From Mya arenaria (Eukaryota; Mollusca; Bivalvia; Myida; Myidae), in the NCBI RefSeq assembly GCF_026914265.1, contig NC_069136.1, positions 34,464,406 through 34,528,405 on the forward strand: a stretch of 64,000 bases of DNA, written 5' to 3'. This document shows positions 11,725 to 24,790 of the stretch, piece by piece. Position 1 is the first letter of the stretch; each line of letters starts with the position of its first letter. Under the pieces are notes generated by a model. It saw nothing but the letters and a program-made list of their open reading frames with translations, did not search any database and was not told the origin of the DNA. The translations under genes were made by a program, and so were the position numbers.

Positions 11725-13131
11725 AGTTTTCTAATTAATTTATAGCCCTATTAATTAATAAAACAAACATAAACCTTCCGGCAGGTGAAAAATCCGTCTA
11801 CTTTCGATTTAGGTATGCTCATCCCAGGTAAATAATATAAACCGAAATCCACCAACTTCCGCTATAGAAATATTTACAATGTGTCTTAAGGACAAATACT
11901 TGATAAGCGCATAATATCACATGTTCCATTTAACATTTAAATGGGTCAGATAATAACTTTAAAATCTGCGTGTAAAGTTTGAACTTTAGTATTGATCGTT
12001 TTTAATATATTTAAAATGTGGAGGAATATGCTTGACTTTGTCTTTACATATCGGTAATAAAACATAAGTTAATAACAATATCTGTTTAATGAATTTCTTT
12101 TTAAAATCATTTTGAGTTTACACTAGCGAATCCAGCGGGGGCACAACCGGCCCCTTAAAGCATCAAAGTTTACTTTTTATTTAAACATGGATTAAAAAAG
12201 TAATTAAATACGCCCTAAATGCACTTGACATTTTTCAAAAAAAATCAGGGAATACCCCAAAACCCTCTTGCCAATACTTTAAACCAAATAAAGTCAAATC
12301 CTGGATCCGCCCATGATTTGTCCATGCAGGTAAGTTTCTATGATGTGGATTAATAACAAGATAAATAATTGTGGAGAGTTGTAAGCTATTTGGCCAATGC
12401 GATTAATTCTAGTTTTCTACACATTATGACCACAGGGGCATAACTTCATGTAATGAGGTAGAAGACCTCTAGTCGATGCCACACATCAAATAACGAATGT
12501 GTTGGTCAAGCGGTTTTGGACAAGGTTTTCATAAACCTGCACTCTCAAAGATTGACAGATTAGACATGTTTTAATTATTTGTCTTTAAATCAGCTGATTT
12601 TGGCATCAATGCCATCTCAAAAAGGCCGAAAACTGAGATCTTATCTTTTATATCAGCTTTCTTATATAACTGGTGTCCTGACATTTACGCAAAACTGGCT
12701 TAATTCAAGGCAAAAATAAAACAAGTTGTTGAAACGAATCTTCTGTAAGAGTGCGGTTTTAAAGTGTTTCCTTAAGTCAAATTTAAGCATGTGACCTCTA
12801 GTTTAGGGCTGATATTGATCCCCAGTTGCATACTTGTAAAATAAATATGTAAAGGACAACTTGACTATTCCATATACCTAATATCAAATCCCTTGGCCTA
12901 AATCAAGGTATGATCAAAACATATTTAAAAAAAGTGCGTTTATAAATGTATGTAGACTATTTGTATAAAGGGAAGCCAAAACACCCACTAGATGATATAA
13001 TGTACCAATTATGAAACCTGTATGCCTTGTTGTTTTGGATTAAATATTTTTAAGGCGTTTCCGTTGATAAGATCATATAAAACTGCCGGCCCTCGGGGCG
13101 GATAACTATTGAGAACAAATATCCCTTGCAT
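11725..13131. other. Upstream region of TRIM-like gene; no gene seen
   Basis: This AT-rich DNA lies between the TRIM-like start and the left end of duplication copy 2. Positions 11798-11820 hold 'ctactttcgatttaggtatg', which recurs as 'ctactttcgatttagatatg' at 36516-36535 upstream of the paralogue, so the promoter side was duplicated too. Positions 12123-12316 hold a possible short element, described separately. I see nothing coding. Confidence 0.5.
12123..12316. mobile_element. Possible short non-autonomous element
   Basis: It begins 'ctagcgaatccagcgggggc' and ends 'ctggatccgcccatga', so the two ends carry related 'gatcc' motifs in a layout resembling 40088-40322. The terminal inverted repeat is short and imperfect and no clear target duplication is seen, so the call is tentative. 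Confidence 0.3.
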
Positions 13132-14993
13132 TGGACGAGCACATTTTGGTAGTGTTTAAGTCAAAGTTATGGAAGTCTTTGTCAAAGTGACACTCTTATT
13201 CAGAATCAATACATAAACATGTATAACAAACATACATTTTAATGATAAACCTTTAACTACTCACTAAATAATGCATTTATTGAAAACATTATTTAAAAAC
13301 CAGATAGTTACCTTGTAATTTATAGCTGAAAACGCCAAAATATTAAATGAATGGTGAATGCTAAAAGATTAACTGCTCTACTTTAGTCTCATAAGGTAGA
13401 AATATCGAGTTGTCTGCACCTTTCATTCAAATTTAACACGGTATCCTTCATAAGAGCCATTGTTTAGACATTTATACAGTCTTTTTGTTATATTAGAATA
13501 AATGTATGAATTATGGTAAATCTTATTTTGGAGTAAGAGTGCATCTTTAAACAAGTGACCCACGGTGCAGTGACTACACACATCTACATAGCTTTCAGGT
13601 TGTATTGTCGATGCTACATAGAACATACCACACTCCAGTGACTTGAATTCGGACAAGAAGATTATAAATGTGTTCACTTGTATATTTCTATGACAAACAA
13701 GTAAACCTCCAAAGAGCAACTGTTGACCATTGGTAAATTTGAAATATCTTTGTTAATTGTTATAGGTCATGGTTCATACAAATATATGGCAAGTAGATTT
13801 GTTATGTTTAGGTGGTCATGAAAATGGGAATTCACGTGCAGTTCGGCTTCAAATGTCTCAATGAATGGACGAACACTTTGTACGGATTTCAAAGACCTTT
13901 ATTTGTCATGCATTGAGATGTCAAAGAATACATTTTGTATAACATACATACAGACATAAATCATGGTTTTAAGGAATTACGAAATTTTACCTTCAACTCA
14001 TGCTAAACTGACTTAATTTGTCGAAATCTATGTAATTCTGCTATAGCAAATTTAAGTCATGCTGCATTTAAAATACCAGGTTATCAAGCATCTTTTAAAA
14101 AAAACATCATCGAAAACGAACGGCTGATCGACTTACTTCGTTGTTCTACACGTTCAGATGTAGATTTACGAAATCGATCAGCCGTATTTGAATCATTGAA
14201 GCTTCTAACACGGATTTTCTATATGAAAAATCGCATAATATCAGCAAACAGAGTGCAAGAGTTTGTGTGCATTCTGATATTTAAACAGTTCTGACAATGC
14301 AGTTAGGTCAAATTGGCTCCAAATTAGGCTTTAATCTTTGAAATGAAAAGTAAACTGTTCTGAAACATAAAATATAAAATACAGTGTGGTGGTAAAATCG
14401 CCATTGACATATCAGTTTTGTATCATATGTATCAGTCTGATATAGCCATTTTTGTTCAAAGGTAAGTTTAGTGAAAAACAATTGCATTAAAAATAACATT
14501 GTAAACAACAGTATTACTGGTTTACAAAATAAGTATATACTTCATTTAAGTAACATTTTTGACAATAAAAAAGGGAATGAGATATCTACTACTTTTAGTA
14601 TGGATGAAAATACATTTTCGTGTTCCTTTTGAATCATACACAAGGGCTCTATATATTCATTTCCTAGAAGATTCTTACATTAGGAGTGCGTATTTAAACA
14701 AGAGTTACACAAGCAGATGAATGCGCAACTTCCTTTTCAGTTAATCAAGGGACATTACTCATTTAAGCAAGTTAGAATTATGGGACTTGATACAAGTCGC
14801 CTAAATGCCAAATAGTTAATGGATACAAGTTTTGACCAACATTCATGTTTCTGTGCTTAATGATTACGATGCCAAGTCTATGACAGTACATCAGCATGTT
14901 TAATTTAAAAACAACTCACGAACTAAAACCATCCCTCACAGACAGCCTCTTTATTACAAATACATGTATAGCAAGTAAAATGGCAAAAAACCA

Positions 14994-15672
14994 AGAGCTG
15001 TCACAGAGACAGCGCCCTCGACTATTCCGCCGCTTTTATGTTTTAGGATTGCAAAGTTTAAGTGATACATACATAATATTCATTGTATTTTACATTAGAT
15101 CATACGCAAAAACCTTAAATTCTTTTTCAAATAATAAATGGGCAAAAAAGTTATGTTATATTCAAATAGAGTTATCGAAGGTTGGATGGTTGGGGGCCTT
15201 TGTATATAATTTCAATGCAAAACATGATGTAATTGCTGACATTATTATAATTGAGGTAATGTGGTGACATTTGAACATACACAACCTTATTTCTTAGTCT
15301 CAGTTATCTTACTTTGTTAATTAAGTAGGTTGAATGGTTGAGTAGCATTGTTAAAAATCTCAATGCAATACATCAAGTTTTTGCTGAGATACTAACCTAT
15401 GTGTGCTTACATACACAACCCCAACCAGATTTTGTAAATGGAGTAATAAATGTCCATAATTTGCATTTTATTCAAGAAACATTTATTTTACTTCATTTAT
15501 TAAGTATGATGGATATTTGGGAACACGTTCAATGCAATACATGATGTATCTGCTGAGATATTGACTTAAAGTTGCTTGCATACACAAGCTTAAACAAGGT
15601 GTGATGCTGATGACAAAGCTTGGGCCTTGGGCGAGTAATATAGCTCTTCTTATTTATCGAATAGTTGAACTT
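14994..15672. repeat. Dispersed repeat, copy 2 counterpart
   Basis: This is the homologue of 1512-2312, with ccaagagctgtcac at the left, internal ~145-bp units, and a gagtaatatagctc end followed by 'tcgaatagttgaac'. It is shorter by about one internal unit. The overlapping 123-codon ORF beginning at 14896 shares its first part with a 66-codon ORF in copy 1 but not its end. Confidence 0.5.
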
Positions 15673-16276
15673 AAAACGAACACAAGGTGTAACTAAAAAC
15701 GTTTCATACAAAAATGTAAATATCTTTTGGAATAAAAACTAAAAGCAACTGGAATATCAATACTACAACACAATGACTAGGTATAAAAAGTAAAAGCCAT
15801 ACATTTCTCAGTTATGCATCCTTTATAAACCCTGGTAATACCAACACAATATCAACATAATCGTAATATTACAGTTTGTATTCTTAGGCAAATCAGAGAT
15901 AAGTATCCACATCCATAAATAATTATCTTTTCTAAGAAGAAGCACCAACATGTTCAAATAAGTTCAGTTTGCGTTGGTGTGCACTTATACACATTAACAA
16001 CATCTTAACAAAGTGCATACTATTTATGTTTCATATACTAGTATATTTATTTAATATTCAAATCTCCAATAACTATTATAAAAAGCATATGTTGCGAGAG
16101 AATCAAACTTACATGGTATATTATGCCTTAACATACATCTATCAAGTTCGCTAAATATTGGAAAAGAAATGAATAAAACGAGGATCAATTGACCTTACGA
16201 CAGCAGCTTCTAAGCCACGCCCCCTGATATCAAGGGAGCGAACTCTGTCTATGTCCGTCAAACAAACGAGGAAGTA

Positions 16277-16546
16277 ATGGCGTCTCGCGTCGTTTCGCTT
16301 TCCGATATTCCTGACAAATTATCATAAATGTGACATTACAATGCGAAAAAAATAGAAGTCAAAGGAATTTGTAACTGGCTGCTACATCGGAAGGCTCGAT
16401 ATATCTTTAGAAAATGACGATATCTAACATTGACGGGGTGAAATCTATCCAAGTCAGAGAAAATCGGATAGCTGCCATGTTGTCAACATTGACATCGATA
16501 CAAAGGAAAAGCGTGTGTGTGACGCATACTGTAAATGCAAACAAGG
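16277..16546 (+). pseudogene. Decayed SAP/SWIM-like coding remnant
   Basis: From ATG 16277 the frame gives MASRVVSLSDIPDKLS, then two stops within three codons. In the same frame it continues NAKKIEVKGICNWLLHRKAR (from 16340), which looks like a SAP-type helix pair ending in W-L-L-x-R-K. In another frame, 16440-16546 reads IYPSQRKSD...NIDIDTKEKR, then V-C-D-A-Y-C-K-C-K-Q-G, resembling the first C-x-C half of a SWIM zinc finger, and ends at a good donor (ggtaagt, cut after 16546). A candidate next exon after tttcag at 17543 reads GKCGLLKRVLEVVQHVV in one frame, but the splice phase is off by one and the expected ligand His is absent. SAP plus SWIM pairs are known in mollusc YqaJ-like proteins. 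Domain naming here is by eye only. Confidence 0.4.
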
Positions 16547-16894
16547 GTAAGTTTAACTTTTAATAACACCGGTCCTTCTTACAGTATTGTTGAATTAAAG
16601 ATTAAGTCATCGCACAATATGAGAAAATCATAAATGGCCCGAATGGGGAACCCGGAAGTGACATTAAATAACAGTTACATGCCAGCTATACAGTATAACC
16701 TTGTATTCTATAGTATGAGCAGAAATGGTTTATTGGAGTTATGCATAAAAAGTTTCAGTTCTAAGCGATTGAACACTCCCCCTTATGAATAATAATGTAA
16801 TAGTTGACAAGTGACAATCGTGGGTGATACCAATCTGTAACTTTTGCATTGCTCAAACATTCACATGCTTTGATTTTTGTTCTTACAGAAATTG

Positions 16895-17020
16895 TGGAAC
16901 ATGTTCACACACTCTGGCTGTAAAAGTAGACCTGGGAGGAAAATTGCCCCCGGTGTGGGGCTCGCACTCACAACCACCAGAACACTAGCCCGGCGCTCTA
17001 ACCAACTAAGCTGACCGGGC
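16895..17020 (-). mobile_element. tRNA-derived SINE head
   Basis: Read on the minus strand from 17020, the sequence starts gcccggtcagcttagttggt, with an A-box at 17002-17012 (agcttagttgg). A B-box-like gagtgcgagcc lies near 16960-16970. The body continues with 'caattttcctcccagg' and ends near 16895. The tRNA cloverleaf is not complete and no CCA or terminator is present, so this is a SINE rather than a tRNA gene. It sits within the TIR element. Confidence 0.65.
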
Positions 17021-17935
17021 AGCTGGTTCTAACCCACACACACACTACCCTCCCCCCATTTACCCGTTAAGGCTGGTGGATGGTCTCCTGCTATTTACCG
17101 TTGACAGCATTAAAGTATTCTGATTGATGGAGATAAGGAAGTCCCCTTATTATTGTCTTCAACAAGCCTACCGCAACAGGGGACCTAGCATAAGACCGGA
17201 AACCGCCCCCCCCCCCACACACACACACATGATATTTGCCAGTCCAGGCAATATCAACCGCAAGAGAAAACCAGTGATGACAAGTTTTACAAATAATCGG
17301 TAGGACCTATTTTAAAGCTTTTTATAACATTTAGTTTTACTTTGCTGTACAAAAGTAATGGACTATTTGTACAGAGAAAAACAACAACCACAAAACATTA
17401 GCTATTATCTTGTCAATATTTCATTATGATATACATGTAGGAAGCAAACATCAAAGGCAGTAGCATTTACAGCTAGTATTAAAATATTTAACAATACATG
17501 TAACTGATTTATTTTAATATTGGCATCTTTTATTTATTTCAGGAAAGTGTGGTCTTTTGAAGAGAGTTCTTGAAGTTGTTCAGCATGTTGTTTTGATGGA
17601 TTCTTGGAAGGATGTACCTCTATGATGTTAGCTTCAGTTCTGGATTATAACACCAGTTGTTGCATATTTAATATCAGATTTATTAAATACATTGTTGTTT
17701 TGCAAACATTACTTAAACTTTGATATTTCTTTGGTGTTTATGTATGATATTGTAGGTGTATATCTCTTTATTGCAATGGCAAATATCAAATATATAATAT
17801 GTTTGGCAGAATCAAGTTCTAATGAACATAATAATTGATTTAAATGTACACTGAAATCAATTGTTTTATACAGAAAATAATACCTTAACGATTCAGACCG
17901 ATCTGTTCTCGTTTTTTTTTTGGTGGCTCAAATAT

Positions 17936-18094
17936 TTATCTGAGTTTTGGAGGAGGCCTAGCTGGTGTGAGCTGGTCAAATACAGTAGCTGCTTGAGGGT
18001 CAGGGTTTTCTTGATTGGATTTCCCGTCGACAAAGTGCTGATATGAAAATAAGAAATCTATGAACTGTGTCGGAATGACAGCTACAAAAGCCAT
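17936..18094 (-). CDS. Small ORF of unknown function inside the TIR element
   Basis: It is a 52-residue minus-strand frame starting MAFVAVIPTQFIDFLFSYQH and ending in a proline-rich LTPARPPPKLR. The composition looks protein-like (hydrophobic start, then Asp/Asn/Gln-rich, then Pro/Arg), unlike the surrounding AT-rich noise. I do not recognise the family. It could be one exon of a longer gene: a further ATG-led minus-strand piece, MASNSFRIRNQRVI, lies near 18550-18592. No transmembrane or catalytic motif is evident. It could also be chance. Confidence 0.25.
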   Translation of the reverse strand: MAFVAVIPTQFIDFLFSYQHFVDGKSNQENPDPQAATVFDQLTPARPPPKLR

Positions 18095-19956
18095 TGTTTA
18101 CATAGGATCCATACGAGTAGATGAGATTCGGAAGCATGCGATGGTTCGGACAAAAATTTAGTTGTACGATATTTCCTGATTTACTTTGGAAGCAAAGCAG
18201 TTTATAAAAACTACATAACGGTATCAACAAAAATACCTCTATCTTGAATGAAATCAATCGTGTCCATGTTGAACCTGATATTAAATGGCCATTAATGCCG
18301 ATTTGACAACACAAGCCAAAGCATAAATGTACGATGTTTATAGTTTAAAAATAGTAACACTTATTTAGGTCATGCACGGACAATTTCAGTATTAAATAAA
18401 TTTTGAGCGGATTGAAATAAGTAGTTTTGTTCAAAAAAATACTTTTGTACAGGCGTATAGATGTTTCGCCTTTGAACGATCTTTCAAAATTTCCAAGTTC
18501 AGCTGTTGATGAGGTCTTCCACAGAGTCTGATACAGCACTTGTTTTTTTCTAAATAACTCGCTGGTTTCGAATACGGAACGAATTGGAAGCCATCTTTAG
18601 TCGGCCTGGCTACCTTGTATCCGAATTACAAGTGCCATGACAACACCTTTTTACCATAATACTTAAAAAGGCGAGGAATTGCCAGCGCATGTATATGACG
18701 GACTCTGGTCAGTTTGACGGACAAAATGGCGGATAGCAACACGGCTTATCAGCCCTGCATTCTGATTGGCTGATAGGACCTGTCAATCAAATCCTGTCGT
18801 AAGGTCAATTATATTTTGAAAATTAAAGGGCCATTTCTCATAGGCCGAGAACAAGCTTTCTATCGAATTTGGATGAGAAATGTTCCCATAAAAGAGTGTA
18901 AGCAAGGTTAGTAATGATTGGATAATGTTTGAATTAAAGAGTGGGAAAAAATGTAAAATGAAGGGCAATAACTGTGGAGTTAATTGTGTGCATGTGCTTT
19001 TGATAAACTTCAATTAAGATATTATGCGAAAAAACAATGCTACAAAGTTTGGTAAAGATTCCCATATGTCTGCCAAGCCATTCGACTGAGTCTGCCATGC
19101 TACACATTTAACGATAGGTTGCTGCTCAACCATAGCTGGTCAAACAATGAAAAACGCTACTAAATGCAAAGGGTAACACACATTTAACCTCATAAAGACA
19201 TAATCTTAAGATTTTCCTCAGCATTATCAAGGAATTTTAAAGTTTAAAATAAATCAGTGCACTAGTAAAGAGTATTTTGGTTATCAAACCATAGAACAAT
19301 TATTTGAAACCATTTTTTTCAGAATAACCCTTTGTTGCAAAAATGCGGACTTTTAAAAGATCCTTCAAAAAGAACACTGCGTAGCTATAACAATGTTTGT
19401 CTGTTATTTTCTCTTCATAAAGGGACATACCTAATATGTATTAAAGCTAGAGTTGTGTGTCATGTGTACGAGGTTTCATTTTCATATCTTGAAAACAGCT
19501 TATAAGTTACAACCAAAGACCAGTTTAAAGTTTTGAACGCTAACGACTACAACAACACTTAGGGTATGTTCTTGGAGGAAAACAACAACAATAGACAACC
19601 TAAAATATACCAATATTGCACTTCTCATGATAAGTGGCACCAGTTACTATGCAAGTTACTAAAGGTAACTCTTGCAAATTTAAAGTAAAATCAACCCTAC
19701 AGTTACATCCCTTTAAGTATTATAATAAGCGATAATACACGCTTCATCTACAGCATTGCAATGAATAATATCATGTTGTAAAGCAAGGGGCTTAAACAAG
19801 ACAAGTGTAATCACCTTATTAACACGCGCACAATGTTATAATGACAAAAATCAAATACGTCAAATTTTGCTAAGATTAACTATTAATAACTTCAGAATTA
19901 TACTTTACTTATACTAAATATTGTTGTGCAAACAACTTTACGATACAAGTTAAAAA

Positions 19957-22690
19957 TATAAAGGGCCAATGCAATGACCTTTTGCTACAGCTTGTTAGCA
20001 TCTTTGTGTTTAAAATACAAAGGGCCAATGCAATATGACCTTTTGCTACAGCTTGTAAGCATCTTTGTGTTTAAAATACAAAGGGCCAATGCAATATGAC
20101 ATTTTGCTACAGGTTGTAAGCATCTTTGTGTTTAAAATATAAAGGACCAATGCGATATGACCTTTTGCTACAGCTTGTAAGCATATTTGTGTTTAAAATA
20201 TAAAGGGCCAATGCAATTAAAACATTTGCTACAGCTTGTAAGCATATTTGTGTTTAAAATATAAAGGGCCAATGCAATATGACCTTTTGCTACAGGTTGC
20301 AAGCATCGTTGTGTTTAAAATATAAAGGACCAATGCGATATGACCTTTTGCTACAGCTTGTAAGCATATTTGTGTTTAAAATATAAAAGGCCAATGCAAT
20401 TAAAACATTTGCTACAGCTTGTAAGCACATTTGTGTTTAAAATATAAAGGGCCAATGCAATATGACCTTTTGCTACAGCTTGTAAGCATCTTTGTGTTTA
20501 AAATACAAAGGGCCAATGCAATATGACCTTTTGCTACAGGTTGTAAGCATCTTTGTGTTTAAAATATAAAGGACCAATGCGATATGACCTTTTGCTACAG
20601 CTTGTAAGCATATTTGTGTTTAAAATATAAAGGGCCAATGCAATTAAAACATTTGCTACAGCTTGTAAGCATATTTGTGTTTAAAATATAAAGGGCCAAT
20701 GCAATATGACCTTTTGCTACAGGTTGTAAGCATCTTTGTGTTTAAAATATAAAGGACCAATGCGATATGACCTTTTGCTACAGCTTGTAAGCATCTTTGT
20801 GTTTAAAACATAAAAGGCCAATGCAATTAAAACATTTGCTACAGCTGGTAAGCATATTTGTGTTTAAAATATAAAGGGCCAATGCAATATGACCTTTTGC
20901 AACAGCTTGTAAGCATCTTTGTGTTTAAAATATAAAGGGCCAATGCAATATGACCTTTTGCTACAGCTTGTAAGCATCTTTGTGTTTAAAATATAAAGAA
21001 CCAATGCGATATGACCTTCTGCTACAGCTTGTAAGCGTTTTTGTGTTTAAAACATAAAGGGCCAATGCAATATGACCTTTTGCTACAGCTTGTAAGCATC
21101 TTTGTGTTTAATATATAAAGGGCCAATGCAATATGACCTTTTGCTACAGCTTGTAAGCATCTTTGTGTTTAATATATAAAGGGCCAATGCAATATGACCT
21201 TTTGCTACAGCTTGTAAGCATCTTTGTGTTTAAAATATAAAGGGCCAATGCAATATGACCTTTTGCTACAGCTTGTAAGCATCTTTGTGTTTAAAATATA
21301 AAGGGCCAATGCAATATGACCTTTTGCTACAGCTTGTAAGCATCTTTGTGTTTAATATATAAAGGGCCAATGCAATATGACCTTTTGCTACAGCTTGTAA
21401 GCATCTTTGTGTTTAAAATATAAAGGACCAATGCGATATGACCTTTTGCTACAGCTTGTAAGCATCTTTGTGTTTAAAATATAAGGGCCAATGCAATTAA
21501 AACATTTGCTACAGCTTGTAAGCATATTTGTGTTTAAAATATAAAGGGCCAATGCAATATGACCTTTTGCTACAGGTTGCAAGCATCTTTGTGTTTAAAA
21601 TATAAAGGACCAATGCGATATGACCTTTTGCTACAGCTTTTAAGCATCTTTGTGTTTAAAATATAAAAGGCCAATGCAATTAAAACATTTGCTACAGCTT
21701 GTAAGCACATTTGTGTTTAAAATATAAAGGGCCAATGCAATTAAAACATTTGCTACAGGTTGTAAGCATCTTTGTGTTTAAAATACAAAGGGCCAATGCA
21801 ATATGACCTTTTGCTACAGGTTGTAAGCATCTTTGTGTTTAAAATATAAAGGACCAATGCGATATGACCTTTTGCTACAGCTTGTAAGCATATTTGTGTT
21901 TAAAATATAAAGGGCCAATGCAATTAAAACATTTGCTACAGCTTGTAAGCATATTTGTGTTTAAAATATAAAGGGCCAATGCAATATGACCTTTGGTACA
22001 GGTTGTAAGCATCTTTGTGTTTAAAATATAAAGGACCAATGCGATATGACCTTTTGCTACAGCTTGTAAGCATATTTGTGTTTAAAATATAAAAGGCCAA
22101 TGCAATTAAAACATTTGCTACAGCTGGTAAGCATATTTGTGTTTAAAATATAAAGGGCCAATGCAATATGACCTTTTGCAACAGCTTGTAAGCATCTTTG
22201 TGTTTAAAATATAAAGGGCCAATGCAATATGACCTTTTGCTACAGCTTGTAAGCATCTTTGTGTTTAAAATATAAAGGGCCAATGCAATATGACCTTTTG
22301 CTACAGCTTGTAAGCATCTTTGTGTTTAAAATATAAAGGACCAATGCAATATGACCTTTTGCTACAGCTTGTAAGCATCTTTGTGTTTAAAACATAAAGG
22401 ACCAATGCGATATGACCTTTTGCTACAGCTTGTAAGCATCTTTGTGTTTAAAATATAAAGGGCCAATGCAATATGACCTTTAGCTACAGCTTGTAAGCAT
22501 CTTTGTGTTTAAAATATAAAAGGCCAATGCAATTAAAACATTTGCTACAGCTTGTAAGCATATTTGTGTTTAAAATGTAAAGAGCCAATGCGATATGACA
22601 TTTTCTACAGCTTTTAAGCATCTTTGTGTTTAAAATATAAAGAGCCAATGCGATATGACATTTTCTACAGCTTTAAAGCATTTTTGAAGA
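19957..22690. repeat. 61-bp minisatellite, copy 2 (about 45 units)
   Basis: The unit is the same as at 3920-4812. Three unit variants alternate: 'ggaccaatgcgatatgacc', 'ggccaatgcaattaaaac', and 'gggccaatgcaatatgacc' with 'acaggttgtaag'. They often form a three-unit (183-bp) order. A block from about 20142 to 20905 is repeated at about 21424-22190, carrying the same rare variants 'cagctggtaag' and 'ttttgcaacagc' in the same order (offset about 1279 bp, 21 units). Confidence 0.95.
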
Positions 22691-23779
22691 TGCAAATATT
22701 TCGGCTAATTGGGCATCTTAGAATGATTCAAAGTATCTTAAATACAATTCAGCTAGTGATTGTTTCATGCCATTAGCAATCAAGTTCATTTGTATTCCTG
22801 GCGACCCTATGTAATTTTGGTACAGTTTGAAAATGTACTATTTGCTAATATTACAAAAAGGTAACTTAAATGACTGAAAATACATTATAGATAAAGTAAT
22901 TTCAGCTTGAAATGTATTTTTGTTCTTAATTTCAACTGAAATCGGACATTATTTGGCGTACTTTTGTTCATAGTCCAAATTTCGTACTTAAATTTAAATA
23001 TTCTTTTTCTACACATGAAACTATTTCAAATGATACCAAAATTGTGCGGGGTCACAAGCCGTCCAAAATTGACTGAATTGTACATAGGGTGACTTAATTC
23101 AATGAAATATTTGGAGTACATAACCTTCCATCAAAAATGTTTCAATAAAAGACATATATATGGATTTTGCTGAAAAATGCTAAAATATGCCAACCACTTA
23201 TTCAATGAAAATCACTCTTACATTTACAAATGGCAAAAAAAGAAGCTTCAAAACAAGCATTCTGAATGGCTGATATCACAACCTATGTACAATGAAGGCA
23301 AAATACATTCATAAATAAAAGCAGTGCTATTAAATAAACATCTTGACAAAAATAATGTCTTTGTATATATATATATAAACATTTTGGTGAAATATAAGTT
23401 TGGTTTTCTGGTTAAACAGCAAGATTCATTCCATTCAAAACCGTTATAAAGTTTTGAAAGAGATTCTAATTGTGTTTATCTGGAAGCACCCTTTGTGACA
23501 AATCGCTGTGCAATATACTGTAGTAGATCAGTCCAAGAGTTATCCCGCATTTTGTCTGATATATTTTGTTACTTGGGCTGCAACAACCGGTTTCTGCTTT
23601 CCATTGTTTCCATGGTATTGAATCTTAAATCCAAGTGATCCAGGCTATACTTGTTGGATTGACCGGATGATAATATACCGATCAACAGTTTCCTATTGCA
23701 TACATACGTGTGTAAAAAGCTTGCCGCATGACCATTTCTAGAGTAAAAATGAATATGTATAACGTTTGCAAGTGTATGA
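22691..23779. other. Spacer between minisatellites; no gene seen
   Basis: It corresponds to 4812-5489 of copy 1 with about 350 extra bases at its left end (22690-23030) not present there. It includes a short 'tatatatatata' run near 23363. The minus-strand ORF at 23569-23877 runs out of this spacer into the 44-bp array and is not supported. Confidence 0.5.
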
Positions 23780-24790
23780 AACATAAAACAGAGTCTGGCG
23801 TTCACCAGAGAATGTACATGAGTAACTTGAAACAGAGTTGCACGTTCAACAGAGTATGTACAAGAGTAACTTGACACAGAATCGCACGTTCACCAGAGAA
23901 TAAACATGAGTAGCTTGACACAGAGTCGCATGTTCACCAGACTATGTACATGAGTAACTTGACACAGAGTCGCACGTTTGCCAGAGTAAGTACATGACTA
24001 ACTTGACACAGAGTCGCGTGTTCACTAGAGTATTTTCATGACTAACTTGACACAGAGTCGCACGTTCACCAGAGTATGTACATGACTAACTTGACACAGA
24101 GTAGCGTCTTCACCAGAGTATGTACATGAGTAGCTTGGCACAGAGTCGCACGTTCACCAGAGTATGTATATGAGTAACTTGACACAGAGTCGCACGTTCA
24201 CCAGAGTATGTATATGAGTAACTTGACACAGAGTCGTACGTTCACCAGAGTATGTACATGAGTAACTTGACACAGAGCCGCGCGTTCACCAGAGTATGTA
24301 CATGAGTAACTTGACACAGAGCCGCGCGTTCACCAGAGTATGTACATGAGTAACTTGACACAGAGCCGCGCGTTCACCAGAGTATGTACATGAGTAACTT
24401 GACACAGAGTCGAACGTTCACCAGAGAATGTACATGAGTGACTTGACACAGAATCGCGCGTTTACCAGAGTATGTACATGAGTAAATTTTGACACAGAGT
24501 CGCACGTTCACCAGGGTATGTCCATGAGTGACTTGAAACAGAGTCGCGCCATCACCAGAGTATGTACATGAGTCACTTGATACAGACTCGTACGTTCACC
24601 AGATTATGTACATGAGTAACTTGACACAGAGTCGCGCCTTCATTAGAGTATGAACATGAATAACTTAACATAGAGTCGCGCCTTCACCTTAGTGTGTACA
24701 TGATTAACTTGACACTGAGCGCGTTCGCCAGAGTATGTACATGATTAACTTGACACTGAGCGCGTTCACCAGAGTATATGAGTAACTAAA
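23780..24790. repeat. 44-bp minisatellite, copy 2 (about 23 units)
   Basis: The unit is the same as at 5490-6925 ('cgttcaccagagtatg', 'tacatgagtaacttgacac'). The 308-bp higher-order arrangement of copy 1, marked by 'aatatcttcatgagtagct', is not seen here, so that arrangement arose after the duplication or was lost in this copy. Confidence 0.95.

Larger units (their letters stand above)
16191..18806. mobile_element. 2.6-kb insertion with terminal inverted repeats
   Basis: The left end gaccttacgacag (16191-16203) is matched by a perfect inverted ctgtcgtaaggtc at the right end (18794-18806), and both are flanked by AATT. The homologous position in copy 1 (about 2835) lacks the whole block, giving an empty site. 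The AATT may be a 4-bp target duplication, although being palindromic it could instead extend the TIR to 17 bp. Inside are a decayed plus-strand coding region (16277-16546, with a possible further exon at 17543), a minus-strand SINE (16895-17020), a C-run plus CA repeat (17205-17230) and a small minus-strand ORF (17936-18094). No transposase is recognised, so I infer a non-autonomous DNA element that carries or captured gene pieces. Confidence 0.7.

Noticed and set aside
1423..15267. Shared ORF start (MFNLKTTHELKPSLTDSLFI) in both duplication copies at 1423 and 14896
   Set aside because: Similarity is explained by the segmental duplication; the two frames end differently and run into a dispersed repeat.
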